Shown here piece after piece: positions 50,661 to 62,834 of a DNA stretch of 64,000 nucleotides (positions within the stretch are counted from its first letter, which is position 1; every line of letters starts with the position of its first letter). Below the pieces are notes generated by a model. It had not been told where the DNA came from. It saw only the letters and a program-made list of their open reading frames with translations, and searched no databases. Location: contig VXBA01003721.1 in assembly GCA_013399895.1 (NCBI GenBank), forward strand, positions 54,999 to 118,998, in the 5' to 3' direction. Origin of the DNA: Serilophus lunatus (Eukaryota; Chordata; Aves; Passeriformes; Eurylaimidae). Made by a program: the position numbers and the translations under genes.

Positions 50661-51956
50661 ATCCTCTCAGGAGTGCATATGGTAAATGCAAATTCCATAG
50701 TAAGAAGAATGAAGTAATTTAAGAGCATTTATTGTAATTGATTGGCATAAAGATAGAAAAGTTCAACAGGAATATTTCCTATATTTAAAGCTCCTCAGTA
50801 GTAGGAAAATGTATAAATAGTTAAGCATATTTCTCAGCAAAAGAGCTTTTAAAATATTTTTTGAAAAATGTTTGCGTTTATGCGTTTTTAGTGACTAAGA
50901 ATAAACTATGGACAATTTTTCAGCTTCTAGAAAGAATATTGCCTTAAAACTTCATTAAATATTTGTCCGCTTGCCTTGTTAGCATTTTATGAATAAGCAA
51001 AAGCAGATACTGAAGATTTTCTTTCCTGTGAAGAATTTCATCCAAGAAATTTTCATATACTCTTATAGCAAAAAACCCCCCAAAAATTAAAAGTCTGAAA
51101 AGCTGGACCATAGTAGACAACTATTCCTTACAGTGTCTATATACTTGTAATTGATCTCAAACCCTCTTCCATAATCTATAATTCTATAATGAAATTATTT
51201 GAACATCAGTGGAAAGAATTTCATATAACTTTATCACATATGAGTCTGAAAACAAAATTTCTAGACAATAAATAGTTTATCTCGCTCGTGTTTCTTTCAA
51301 ATGCTCATATTACTTAGTGCTCAGTGTATGTTTATTTTCAAAGGACTACTTATTGAAATATTATAGTTGTGGCAACAAAGCTATTCAAAATACTGCAGAT
51401 TTTATTTTAATGTTTGAGTTTTGCTTTAAGAAAAGTAATAAAATGCACCCCAAAACACACACACACAAGACTAACCAAAACTGAATTTTAAATTCACAGA
51501 AAATGCTGTACATAAATAAATTACTTGGCTGTAGCTGCAAAAATGCCTAGCCAGTCATAATGTTATTAATACCATAACTCATTGCATCTAAAGCAGTAAA
51601 ATGTTGATTAAGTGTAACCGTAGAAACCCACCCACAGCTCCCGAAATTTCCCCAGCTCATCTACTTACAGAAACAAGCAGGTCACAAGTAGACCCTCCCA
51701 TAGTCATCAACACATTTTCTTTTTCATCTCATCCCTCCCCCATAACCTGAAGTTTTGCTTGTGTTTTTGTAAAAGCAATTCTTTAAAAATTATTTATAGG
51801 CAAAGATGTGCCTATGCTGTATGAACTACGGCTAGTTAAATGCCAAATTTTCATGTGCAGTCCAATAAAATTACATAACATGCATAAGTCCAGCTTTGAT
51901 CCTATTATTAATTATTCCTTATTCTTTCATCTTCTTCTATTTGAATAATTATTTTT
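50661..51956. other. AT-rich spacer, no gene seen
   Basis: A short CA run is at 51458-51468. Nothing else is recognised. Confidence 0.55.
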
Positions 51957-52346
51957 TGTCGTCCAGTTGTGTTTGTGATCCCATAGAACGAAATCATCAA
52001 TTTGGTTGCATCAGGGATCAAGACCTTCTGAAACCACAACTGCCAACAAAACATACTGGCCTTGTGTGCATTCTGGTGATCCAGAGGATCCAGAAGAGAA
52101 AGACAGTCTAGATACAGTATTATACAGTGGGCAAATGAACTCCCAAAATGGAGTCTCCTCTTTATTGCAAATTCATCTGGTTTTATAGTCCAAAGATTGT
52201 TTAGGTTAACACAGCCAATAGACAAAAGGAAAGATGGTCATGTGTCACTGTCCCAGAGCCACAGGACAGTCACAAGATGATGTTTGCATACATAAGACAT
52301 TATATCATAGTCTGACACATTTAATACAGCCTAACATTCTGCTACA
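51957..52346 (-). mobile_element. Solo LTR (copy B) with perfect 6-bp target duplication
   Basis: On minus the element starts TGTAGCAGAA and ends GGACGACA. ATTTTT flanks it exactly on both sides (51951-51956 and 52347-52352). Read on minus it has an ATTGG/CCAAT-type box, a TATA box (TATAAAA, plus 52181-52187) and the poly(A) signal AATAAA (plus 52161-52166) about 20 bp further, giving clear U3-R-U5 order in 390 bp. It matches copy A at 40814-41163 in opposite orientation. No internal genes remain. A 6-bp duplication is typical of class II (beta/alpha-like) integration. Family name not assigned. Confidence 0.92.
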
Positions 52347-52352
52347 ATTTTT

Positions 52353-54032
52353 ATTTCTAATTTTTATCTTAATTATTTTAACTATCCTGTGACAAGGTAT
52401 AAAAGTCATAGCAACCCTCTTTTGAATACATATTTCTTGTTTATTTTCCTGTAAGCTTTGCACACTTTAATATTTATTTTTCTTTAAATAAATAAAAAAC
52501 AAATTGGTCTCAAAGGACTGATTGTTTCAAATTATGCTTGTATTTAGTGCTGTTGCTGATAGGTATCAAAGACAATACATTATTTTGCTAGGTATATTTA
52601 GTAGCTTTCATTGTTTTCTGTGAAGACAAAACTTGGGGAACACAGCCCCAAGGAAACATGACCTTCATAAATCACAGCATGAGTTTTAGAGAACAAAACT
52701 ACTTGACCACTTAAATCATCCAATTGTGTTACTAAGATTGGGTAATATCTATAGCTACTTGACTGAGGCAGACCTCTAACAAATATTATTAAGGTTTTCC
52801 CAGACTATTTAGCTCACCTTTCACTGCACTGTGTCAGACATTGCATGGAAAGATTTAAGCCAGCTCTCTCAACCTTCTTCCTCCAGCTCTTCATTTGAAA
52901 CATTGCTATACACACTTGTTATTCTTTTTTCATGGCTCTAAACTGTTTAAAAAAGAAATACTGAAAAAATTCCAAGAGTGATATATTATTCAAATATGAA
53001 TTCCAGAAGATTTTTAAATTGCCTTACTCAATTACTCTTCCATGATCTTTATGCTACGACTCCAACATCAATGACTTGCAGTGAAAAGGAAAATTCACCC
53101 CTTCGTGTACACTCAAGTGTTTAATTATTGATAAAATATTGAATAGGTATTAAATGTAACTACTTTTCAAAATGTTTCTAGTTTTCAAGAACACAAGCTT
53201 TACATTACTGAATTATATTAGCATATGTAATGCATGTAGTAAATATCTGTCATGGTATGTATGCTGTTTAATTTTAATATAACAGTTTTGTACAGAAAAT
53301 TATTCCACCTGTCATAACTGAAGACTATTATATCTTATAAAGTACTGAACAACTATGAGAAGCCTCTAACAGAAGCATGAAAAGTCAAAATTTATTATTT
53401 TCTTTATAAAAGATGTTTAATTGTGTTAGGCAGGGAGAAAGACAATTGAAGGGTAATCATACAATTTATTAAGTTCACACCAAAGATTTAGTTTTGCAAC
53501 ATTTACCTATAAAATGATGAAGGTAGTGTATACTCGTTAGCAATTGTTTCTCTTCTGACAAGACAATTAAGTCTACTAGTTATATTGATAAAACTACACA
53601 GCTACTTAGGGACAAAGGGAGGAGAAATTACTTTATTACTCTAACTGTGCCAGTAAATAAACAAATATAGCTTCTGCAGGATGATTGTGAATGCAGAAAA
53701 GCCTCTGATATTTGAATGGCAAACAACTAATGGACTCGAATTCTTATTTTGGCAAGTAATGGAATAACAACATGATAGGTTGAATGGGCTTATAAAAGTA
53801 CTGCATCTTGATAAACCAAAATTAGTAATTAATAGTATGTTTACAAGTAAAAGAAAAAACCTACCACTTACACTATAGGCTAAATCTAGGTATGCAAGCA
53901 GCTGTGGCAGGATAACTGATATCCTATGAATCTCTGTTTTAATTTACTTTATATTCTTTCATGTGGCCAGAAGCAAAAGAAAAATGAATGTTTTCCAAAT
54001 TATAATGGTTAAAGTAATCATGTAAAGAAAGT
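52353..54032. other. AT-rich unique sequence, no gene seen
   Basis: No coding frame, repeat or motif recognised. Confidence 0.55.
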
Positions 54033-54774
54033 AAATGAGTAAACACAAGGTACTGAACCTAATTTGGGGAAATCTCAGACTAAGTACACACTGGGAAAAG
54101 AACTCATTGAAAACAGCCCTGCAGAAGGACAACTTGGGAGTTGTCATAGATGAAAAGCTGGACACAACCCAACAGTTTGTGCTTTTAGCCCAGAAATGCA
54201 ACCGCATCCTGGGCTGCATCAAAAGAGGAGTGACCAGCAAGTTGAGGGAGGTGATTCTATCTCTCTGCTCATGAGATTTCACCTGGAGTACTGCATCCAG
54301 GTCTGTAGTTGTCATTACAAGAAACATGTGGACCTTTTAGAGTGGGTCTAGAGAAGACCCATGAAGAGGATCAAAGGGCTGGAGTCCTTCTCCTGCAAAG
54401 ACTTGTTGTGAGAGCTGGGGCTGTTCAGCCTGAAGAAGAGAAGGCTCACAGGAAACATACAGCAACATTTCAGTACCTAAAGGGAGCCTACAAGAAAGCT
54501 GCAGACAGACTTTTTGAAGGACAAGGCTAAACTAAAAGAATAGAGATTTAGATTATATATTAGGAAGAAATTCTCAGAGAGTTGTAAGGCACTGGAACAG
54601 GTTGCCCAGAGAAGTTGTGGAGGCCCCATCCTGGAAGTTTTCAAGGCAAGGTTGGATGAGTCCCTCAGCAACCTGATGTAGTGGGTGACATCCCTGCCCA
54701 TGGCAGAGGGGTTGCAACTAGATGATCTATAAGGTCCATTTCAACCTAAGTCTTTTACATTTCTATAACTAAGT
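54033..54774 (+). mobile_element. CR1 LINE 3' fragment
   Basis: Sense CR1: 'aaggtactgaacctaatttg', 'gagttgtcatagatgaaaag', 'gcatcctgggctgcatcaaa', 'ttgagggaggtgattctatc', 'ctgttcagcctgaagaagag', 'ggcactggaacaggttgccc', then the 3' end 'gcaactagatgatctataag' and 'acatttctataac'. ORF2 C-terminal frame pieces (54035-54274, 54309-54530) are split by frameshifts. About 740 bp, 5'-truncated. Confidence 0.95.
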
Positions 54775-55984
54775 GTTATGCAAAATGATGTCTTCTCATA
54801 CTGTGGCAAAAGAGGTAAAAAAATGAATCAATAGATGTCATCTCCCGGTAGTTGAGATTAACTACCACTACACCTCTTTTCGAGAACACTAAACTTTAAT
54901 TGGTAAGGGCAACAGTGCCTTTGAACTTTTAACAGCAGGCACTTGAACACATTAATAAAGTAATTGACACCTGAATTCAAAAGCTTTGCAGCATGTTGTA
55001 AAACAGGCTTTGATCTTTAATAATTTTTCAGCTGAACAGATTTCCTATTTTCTACCTAGTGCTGAGGAAAAAACATGAAGTATAAAACTACTGAAAAAAC
55101 ACCTAAAACAAGCTCAAAAACAATCATATGTTTTTAACTGTTTTCTTCCAGAACCTACAGGTGAAAAAAACACAACAAACAAACAACCCAACCCAACTCC
55201 AAGCAACCCAAACATTTCTTCAGTGGTGTTGATTTTATCTCTTTCCGGTTCATTTGTTCACATGAAAAGACTAAAGGTAATCTAACTGGTACTTCTGCTG
55301 AATAGTCAGTGTGAGGTTATGTTGCAGTGGCAGGGTAATCATCATCAAGCCCTTCCGGAATCTGTGCTGAATGTTTATGTTTCTCCCCTTTCTTTTGAAC
55401 ACACTCCTGCAATTTCCAGTGTTCTTGAATTTTTCATTAAAAATAAAAATTAATTAAATCAATGTTTGATCAATTTAATTTTTTAGTTCTGGACCTATTG
55501 TGAATGTCAGGTCATTTGGATCTTTTCTGATCAAGTCTTCCTTGCGCTGCCTTTCTCCTTTGTAACACCAAAATACCCTATATACCTCTTCTTCTCATGA
55601 ATCTGAAGGTTGACCTTGGAAGTTTCTACTCTTTTGTTTCCACCTTTTGTCCACCTTAGGACATAGAAGTTTAATGAGAAGATACTTCACATGGACACTC
55701 AAGTATAGGACATCTTTAGTCTGATATGTTTGCAGGGATTTATCTTTTTGCTTGTGCTTTTTTCCACCCCCTCTCCATTTTACTCTCTTCCTTTGTGAAT
55801 TCTATTGATTTTCTGCATCTAGAATTGTATGCATTATCTTTCCAAAAACTGAACTCTGTGAAGAGTTTTTCTGTCAAAGCCAACAACAGTAGTGGTAGAG
55901 ATATCCCTACATCACACATTAGGTATCTTTAATATAGACACGGAAATTTATCTAGCTTTTAATTTAAAATAACGGAAACACAGA
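54775..55984. other. Unique sequence, no gene seen
   Basis: An A/C-rich low-complexity tract is at 55163-55203. No family-bearing frame. Confidence 0.5.
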
Positions 55985-56266
55985 AGGGCTGAAGCAGAGA
56001 TCCTGAGATCATGTAGTCTACCTGCCCTGCTCAAAGCGGAGTCAGATGGCTGTGATGGGCCTTGTTCAGTCAGGATTTGTATCTCTGGAAACAGTAATAT
56101 AGACAACTTGCTTCAGTGTTTGACCACCATTGTATAAATAAATAAATAAACCTCATATTTCAGTGAAATTTACTGTGTTTCAGCTTCAGTCCATGACCTC
56201 TTTTTCTTTCTCTAGGGGCCACTAAGAAGAGTCTGACTCTCTTTTTCACTCTTTAAAATCAGATAT
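55985..56266 (-). mobile_element. CR1 LINE 3' fragment, diverged
   Basis: Reverse-complement modules: 'gatcatgtagtctacctgcc', 'ctgctcaaagcggagtcaga', 'cagtgtttgaccaccattgt', 'tactgtgtttcagcttcagt' and 'ggccactaagaagagtctga'. An (AATA)n expansion (56134-56150) interrupts it. About 280 bp of 3' sequence, no frame. Confidence 0.85.
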
Positions 56267-57227
56267 TTCCAGAAAATTAAATCACTGTTTTTCAGTTTAA
56301 CATCCATATAATTAATATAATTTGAATACTCAGATTTTTGTTTATGGAACAGGGTTTTTTTGTTTGGTTGGTTGGTTGGTTTTGTTTGGTTTTTATTGGG
56401 TTTTGCTTGCGTGGTTTGGGTTTTTTTGGTGGCTTTTTTTTTTTTTCCTGCTGCTTATCTGGTCTTATCACCAAAGGAACTTCTGCTGACTTCTCTTAAT
56501 GCTTTTGTAATTTTCTATTCAGTTTTCAACTAGTCTTTAAATAATCAAATTAACGGCAAAACTGTGCTTAATAGATTATCTGAGCTTCAGGTGGTTTTCA
56601 GAGTGGCACTGAGGTAAGAAATTTTTCTTAATACATTCATGATACACAGATATTATCATGTTAGAACAGATAGATCCTCAAGATCTAGAAGAACAGTGAT
56701 ATTCTCAAGAAAACTGCCTTTGAAACACTATGACTGCCAAAGTGATCTGCAACTGATCTATTTTGCACTGTGCTGAAGGGACTAGACTGCAATGAGGCTT
56801 TGTCCAAGTCTGTCTGTATAGCACAGTGTAGAAGTTCCAGCTCAGCTGGGGCTAGTTCTGGGATTTCTAATGCACAACTATACTGTCTGGCACAGCTACA
56901 GTTCCAGTTTGATAGCTGAACAGAGATAAGGGAGTAAGAATTAAAAAGGTCAGAAAAAAAAACAAAAACAGAAAACAAAACCAGAACAAAAAAACAGCCC
57001 AAACCAAAAGTCATTCTAAATTTATTCTATCATCTTAATGAAATGTTCAGAAGCTCTCAACTTTGACCAAACTCTGTCCAAATTGAATTCTATGGCAATA
57101 GGAATCACTTCTGAAAACTTTCCCTTGAAAAAAGTAAGTCCAAGAGAGGCTTTGTAGATTATGGGAACTATACGAAAGAACGAATACCTGGTGCTTTTGA
57201 TGAAGCTGTCTTTTAATGTAGTGAGAA
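56267..57227. other. Unique sequence with low-complexity tracts
   Basis: No gene recognised. Contains the T/G-rich tract at 56354-56446 and an A-rich tract at 56953-56998. Confidence 0.5.
56354..56446. repeat. T/G-rich (TTGG)n low-complexity tract
   Basis: Almost only T and G, with GGTT units, longer T runs and little C. The polylysine/asparagine-like frame on minus here is a product of this composition. Confidence 0.9.
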
Positions 57228-58035
57228 AGATCTTTATGATTATTGAGCCTAACAATTGACCTAACTCTAGACCACCACTAAACCATGTTCCTAAGCATCA
57301 CCTCTACATGTCTCTTAGACCTCCATTTTCCTGAGCAGACAGTTCCAGTGATTCATAACACTTTCCATAAAGAAATTTTTACTTATATCCAGACTAAGCC
57401 TTCCTTGATGCAACTTGAAGTCATTTTCTCTTGCACTCTCACTTGTTACTTGAGAGAAGAGATTGATGCCCCTTTGAGGTAGTTGTAGAGAGTGATAAGG
57501 TCCCCTTTGAGCCCCCTTTTCCCTCAGCTGCCTCTCCTAGGACTTACTCTCTAGATCCTCCACCAACTCCATTGCCCTTCTCTGGACACGCTTTAGCACC
57601 TCAGTGTCTTTCTTGTAGTGAGGTGCCCGAAACTGAATGTAGGATTTGAGGTGCCGACTACAGGAAAAGAATCACTTCCTTAGTCCTACTGGCCACTCTA
57701 TTTCTGATACAGGCCAGGATACCATTGGCCCTCTTGGCCACCTAGGCACACTGCTGACTGATGTTCAGTGGCTGTTGACCAACACCCCCAGGTCCTTTTC
57801 TGACAGTCAGCTTTCCAGCCTCTGCCCCCAGTGACCCTAGTGCAAGACCCGGCACTTTGCCTTGTTGAAACTTATACCATTGATTGGCCCATTGATTCAG
57901 TCTGTTCAGATCCCTCTGCAGAGCCTTCCTACCCTCCAGCAAACTAGCACTTCTGCCCAGCTTGGTGATCATTGAGGAAGAGATCAAACAAGACTGTCCC
58001 AAAGAACAAGCCCCAGGGAACACGACTGGTGTTAA
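57228..58035 (-). mobile_element. CR1 LINE fragment with catalytic region deleted
   Basis: Reverse-complement CR1 from near the 3' end ('accaccactaaaccatgttc') through 'gttgtagagagtgataaggt', 'gcccttctctggacacgctt', 'tttctgatacaggccaggat', 'ggcacactgctgactgatgt', 'cagatccctctgcagagcct' and 'gaacacgactggtg'. At about 57962 the sequence passes from 'cccagcttggtg' straight to 'atcattgaggaaga', so the stretch that should encode FADDTKL and its flank is missing. The 3' terminal motif is weak. About 800 bp. Confidence 0.92.
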
Positions 58036-59867
58036 ATTGTTTATAGAATCCAAAGCAGAAAATGTGATGAAAGAAAGGATGTTTCCTATATTATGGTGGC
58101 TTTTAACTGTGTGGGACTGTGAAAGCAAGACTAATGTAATATTTTCATAAGAAATTAAAATAATTGTATGTTGCTATGGGAACCTCTGTAGGGTTTGGTT
58201 TTATGTTTGTTTGTTTTGTAAGTATCAATGAAATCAGGGTGACGAAAGCAATATTTTTATCTGAAAAAAAAAGAGAGTATTTTGAAAATGTTTGACTGAA
58301 ATCAAATTATTTTTAATTATAATGAATGTCATGGTAGCAGTGCCAATGAAAAAGCAATAAAATAGAAATAGAGACTAAAAACTTTTAGGAGAAGCTGCAC
58401 TGTGATACCAGGTAGTGGAGTATCCAGTTTAGCCCTTGTTCTGTCTTCCAAGCAATGGAAGACACTACTGTGTCCACTACTGTGGATAGGAAACATGTCT
58501 GTGTATAAGCTGTATAATATGCTTGGAAGTGGTTGAGAAGATGCTGTTTCTATCAGACCTCAAAAAGGAACTGCCATGGTGATACCAGTGTATTTGGGCT
58601 GTCCGTCCAGGTGCTCTTCTGTTGACCAGAGAAGGGACACAGAACTACTCTTTTCTGGTCCTCCTGACTGACAAAGCAGGCCATATGTTTTTGTGGTACG
58701 GTTATAAGAACAAGCTTTTGTCATTTAGGCTGTGATGAGCAAGTGCAGAGCTATACCCCAAAACACTATAGATCATGCAATTTGTATATTTCATTATTTT
58801 TTTTCCAATTTATTTGCCCTCTTTGTTCTTGGCCTCATACCTCCCTTTCTCTCCAGCCTCAAGGCTGTGAGATGTTGACATTCGGGCACAGCATCTTCGT
58901 TGTTTTGCTGGCTTGTACCACTAGAGCGAGCCCTTTTCTTGTCTGTAGGTTGAGAACTTTGAACTCCTGCTGGATCTTTTCCCACTTTTGTGCATCTTTG
59001 ATATTTATAATGGAAGGTCATTGTGCCAATGATATGCTGTCATATAATGTCCCACAGACTTGAACCATGATATAAATTCCATGAATCATATCATCTGTAA
59101 GTGATATATTTGATACACCTTGTGTCTGACATCAGATGTCCACCAATGGTGTCAGGTGCCAGAATTACTGTAGAACAAGCATTTAGCTCTTTTAGCTGTC
59201 TTCTGAAAATCAGATTTGTATTCAGGCTAACAGTGGAGTCACAGTAAGGATTTTGCATGGTGACCTGCAGCTCTCACCTGCAGTTTGTTCTTTATAGACA
59301 TTACTCCTGTACTTTCATATGATCATGGAAACCTGACATCTTTTAAGGAAAATAACATGGATGCTGGAGAGTCTTGATTTAGACACAGGGCCATTGAACA
59401 TCCCATGGCAAATCAGAGTTCCAGTTCTGACTCTGAAACCAGAAAAAAAAGATAGAATAATGTGAGATGGGTACTTAGTTGCAAGCATATATACACATTC
59501 ACATGCATATATCAGTAGTATGTCTGTGTATACACTACATACGTAGATGAACAAACTGCTTACCTATATCTGCAAAAGAAACCACAGTAGCCTGCAGAAG
59601 CTGCTGGTAGGTTTTCTATTGAGAGATGATTTAATGGCAGATGGAAGAAGAGACTGGTGGCTAAGTGAATGGAATGGAGAACCTGAAGTAAACCTTTACA
59701 AAAACTCTATGTTGTTCCCTTGCTGTCATCCTAGAAATCTTGTTTTGGGATCTCAATGTTTGTACTGCGTATGCCCAATGGCATTACCATCTCACACAGG
59801 CTGATAGACTAAGTATCACCTTAATTTGTTTGACGTGAACTAGGTGTTCTTTCTCATAATTCACAGC
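58036..59867. other. Unique sequence, no gene seen
   Basis: A 106-codon plus frame (58743-59063) has a hydrophobic start but no family match or codon support. A 6-nt splice-flanked sequence near 59564 is chance-level. Confidence 0.5.
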
Positions 59868-59940
59868 TAGAGCAGGGTGGATTGACCAGATGATGTCCAG
59901 AAATCCCTTCCAAGCTCAACAATGCTGTAATTCTGAGCAC
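59868..59940 (+). mobile_element. CR1 LINE, terminal 3' stub
   Basis: Only the last approximately 70 bp: 'gattgaccagatgatgtcca', 'aaatcccttccaagctcaac', then 'aatgctgtaattctgagc', the sense-strand CR1 3' end. An extreme 5' truncation or the remnant of a deleted copy. Confidence 0.85.
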
Positions 59941-60049
59941 TCACAGATCATTGACATGAGATAGTGATATGATCTATCCTCATAACATAGTTGTTCCATC
60001 ATTTGATCATTTTGTTAGCCCTAGGAATAAGTCTGGGGCTTTAGTTTGG

Positions 60050-60525
60050 AGAGGGAACAGTTGAAAGCAATGAAAACTAAGATCTACAAAATCATTAGAG
60101 TGTTAGATAAAGTGAACAAGAATTTTTATTTACCAAATACCATAACATTAAAGCTAGAATAAGCTTAATGAAACCAGATTAAACAAAATAAAAGAAAGTA
60201 TCTCTTTACACAGCTAGTAGTGAAGTTTTGCAACTTACTGTTATATGAAATAATGGTGGCAGCCAGTGTCAGCAGGTTCAAATTCAGGGATAGATGAACA
60301 AAAAAAGAACAAATCTATAAAGGAATTGGCAAAGAGCAACATATTAGAATCTGTAACACAATAATCATGAACTCGGAGAAGGAATAATGGGAGTGGATCA
60401 CAAACAAGGACCAGGGTCATGTGCTCTCCCTAAATAAGTCTCTGGTCACTCCTGTGGGGACAGGTTGGTCTAGACTGGTCTGTCCAGGAAAGCATGATTT
60501 ATGTTACATTCTTATTATTAATCTC
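60050..60525 (+). mobile_element. Ancient CR1-L-like LINE 3' end
   Basis: Sense modules of an old CR1 subfamily shared by birds, crocodiles and turtles follow in order: 'aagatctacaaaatcattag', 'aaaataaaagaaagtatctc' and 'tttacacagctagtagtgaa' (the 'cttcacacaacgca' block), 'gcagccagtgtcagcaggtt' and 'aaattcagggatagatgaac', 'gggagtggatcac', then the end block 'ggtctagactggtctgtcca' and 'atgttacattcttatt' (for 'gggctagatggacc...ggtctgacccagta...gttcttatg'). Colinearity over 470 bp supports the call despite high divergence. Confidence 0.75.
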
Positions 60526-60544
60526 CTTCTGAGAGTCATAGTTT

Positions 60545-60712
60545 TATTCCCAAAATTTTTAGGAGAATATATAGGTTGGATGGTGAACTTAGTGACATGG
60601 TTTAGATGGTTTATGATGAGTTGGTGTTGGTTAGGTTGTTAAATTAGGTAAAAAGTTGGACTTGGCGATCTCTACGGCCTTTTTAATTCTGTGTGTAAGA
60701 TGAAACAAAAAA
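60545..60712 (+). mobile_element. CR1 LINE 3' end, diverged
   Basis: Sense 3' end directly downstream of the ancient copy: 'gtgacatggtttagatggtt', 'gttggtgttggttaggttgt', 'agttggacttggcgatctct', 'acggcctttttaattctgtg'. This corresponds to the bird block 'gacatggtttagtgg...ttggactcgatgatct...gattctgtga'. Confidence 0.8.
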
Positions 60713-62834
60713 TGCAATTATTGAATCTTAAAATCAAAGACAGGAGGAAGAATGAGGGTAACAATGCAGTAGAGATTGATATGCAAAGTATGATTTTTTT
60801 TTCCCCCAAGCTTTTAAAAAATATTATCTAGGCTATTAAATCCATGAAAAGAATTTTTTTGTCTAGAAATGACACATGTCATTCTTGATTTGTGCTAGCC
60901 TGGGGAGTCCAGATACACACCATCACAGCAGGACTAGAAATAAGAGCTTTTTCATAAAAGAAATAAATAATTCTGGTATACTAGCTCAAGAGATAACAGA
61001 GTAATCACAAGAGATAACAGAGCAAATACAGTGCAATACCATACAAATTAAAATTATTTTGTTTACTTACAAGGTTCTTTAAAACATGATATATTCCATG
61101 TTTGTTTGGCTGGTTATTTTTCCTGCCATGCATATTTTCTACAATATTAAAGGAATTTGGATAAGTTTCTACAGTGTAGACAAAATATTTTTAAAGCTTT
61201 TCTAAAAAATAATTTTAAAATTACATACAAAGATTTTTGTACCACTAATTTAGGATGATAGGCAAAATTCACAAATTATTTCTTTCCCTGTGGCCATCCC
61301 AGGCTTTTGCCTTAAAACCATTGCATCTATACTGCCATGCATTCTTCGGAAACACAATATGCAAATTAAAGTCTAATTTGCTAAGGACAGATGAAGCTGG
61401 AAAGTTTTGATTACTACCTTTAAGAGAGAAATGAAAAAAGGGAAGTATACTTGACAAAAGAAACTCAATCAAGTGCAAAGCACACATCAGGGGATGAAAT
61501 GAAAGAAATAAGGATGTTATTATTTTAGGACAGAAAAGTCTTTTGAAGAGAAAATAGGGACAACCAAGACAGAATTAAAAAACATTATTTGAGCCTGTAA
61601 TAAAAATTATTGCAATACTCAACACTTACAGAGCAGTTTCTTAATATAATAACTAGATTGGTAATAGTGAAATAGTAATTTAAAATAGAACAGGCAAGTA
61701 AGTGTTTGAATACATATATACAAAACTGAAAATAATTTTCATATTCAGTGAGCTGTAATATCAGGTGTTTTATGCAATTCTGTCAACCTGATATTATTGT
61801 TTCCTCAGTTTTCATATACCATGATACATTTAAATCAGGATTAACATCAAATATTTGTATGTATGGGTGGAATTTCTGTGATTTAGGCTCACACTTTAGC
61901 TAACTATTGGATGAGTCAATCAATTTCACAGTGTAATTCACTCAAAGAGAGAATACTGAAAAAAACCCCCAAAATTTTCACAAAAAATGTATTCTGCAAC
62001 TCTTCTGGAGTTAATATATAAAACAATATTTCCATTTCCACAATTAGACTAGGATCAGATCCAATGAAATATTATGCATGTAGAATTGTGCGGGTTTTTT
62101 TTCTAGAAATATTACTAAATTTGATTTTACCCTATATTCCCCCTCCTCTGTCCAATTTATACTTTTTTAATTATTTTCTCCACAGTAAACTGTCTAGCAT
62201 TATGAATTTGGGTGCAGCTTACTTAATGCTTTATTCACTTTTTTTTTTTTTTTTAGCCAGTGAGAATTTTAGTAAATCTGATTTAGACAGTTACTTCAAC
62301 AATCTTTGCATTTGCTTTGTGCTATCAAAGTGGTCTAACACAGCTGAAATGTCCTAGTGAGTCTAGCAGTGTGTCTTTATTCACAATATAGCAAGCCTCA
62401 ACCAGGCTGTTGTCTTTGTGGAAAGTACTCTGAAAATATATGGGAGATGATAATCCCAGCTCAGAGAATTTCAAATTGCAAAAGTCAAACCATAATATCA
62501 ATATAAAACAAGTAAGCAGGAAGACAAGAAAGAAAAAAAAAAATTTCCCCAACATTATTTTTTTGCTTAATATGATTAGAGCAAGTAAGTATTATGCATG
62601 CTATACATGCCATACAACCATAAAAAAGGCACAATTAAATGAAATATAGATTTCATTTCTTTGTTCTACTTTCCTACGTCTCCTGTATTTTTTTCAACAA
62701 TCTGTACCTAAGTACCATCCCATATACTATAATAATATAATTCCTTCAAAATTTCTGTCGTCTTGAAAATGACGAATTTCAGTTAAATCAGTAATTAATT
62801 TTTGAGGTTGTAGGTAGGTTCTCGTACAGTATAT
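60713..62834. other. AT-rich unique sequence, no gene seen
   Basis: A small direct repeat 'cacaagagataacagag' is at 60985-61025, and a T run at 62239-62254. No coding region is supported. Confidence 0.55.

Noticed and set aside
56292..56474. 60-codon Lys/Pro/Asn-rich frame on minus
   Set aside because: Produced by the T/G-rich low-complexity tract.
58743..59063. 106-codon plus frame with hydrophobic N-terminus
   Set aside because: No family motif. Its antisense is also open, and the composition is like non-coding flank.
59563..59568. 6-nt microexon-like pattern on minus ('ttcttttgcag' / gtaagc)
   Set aside because: Six bases carry no independent evidence. Chance cannot be excluded without junction reads.
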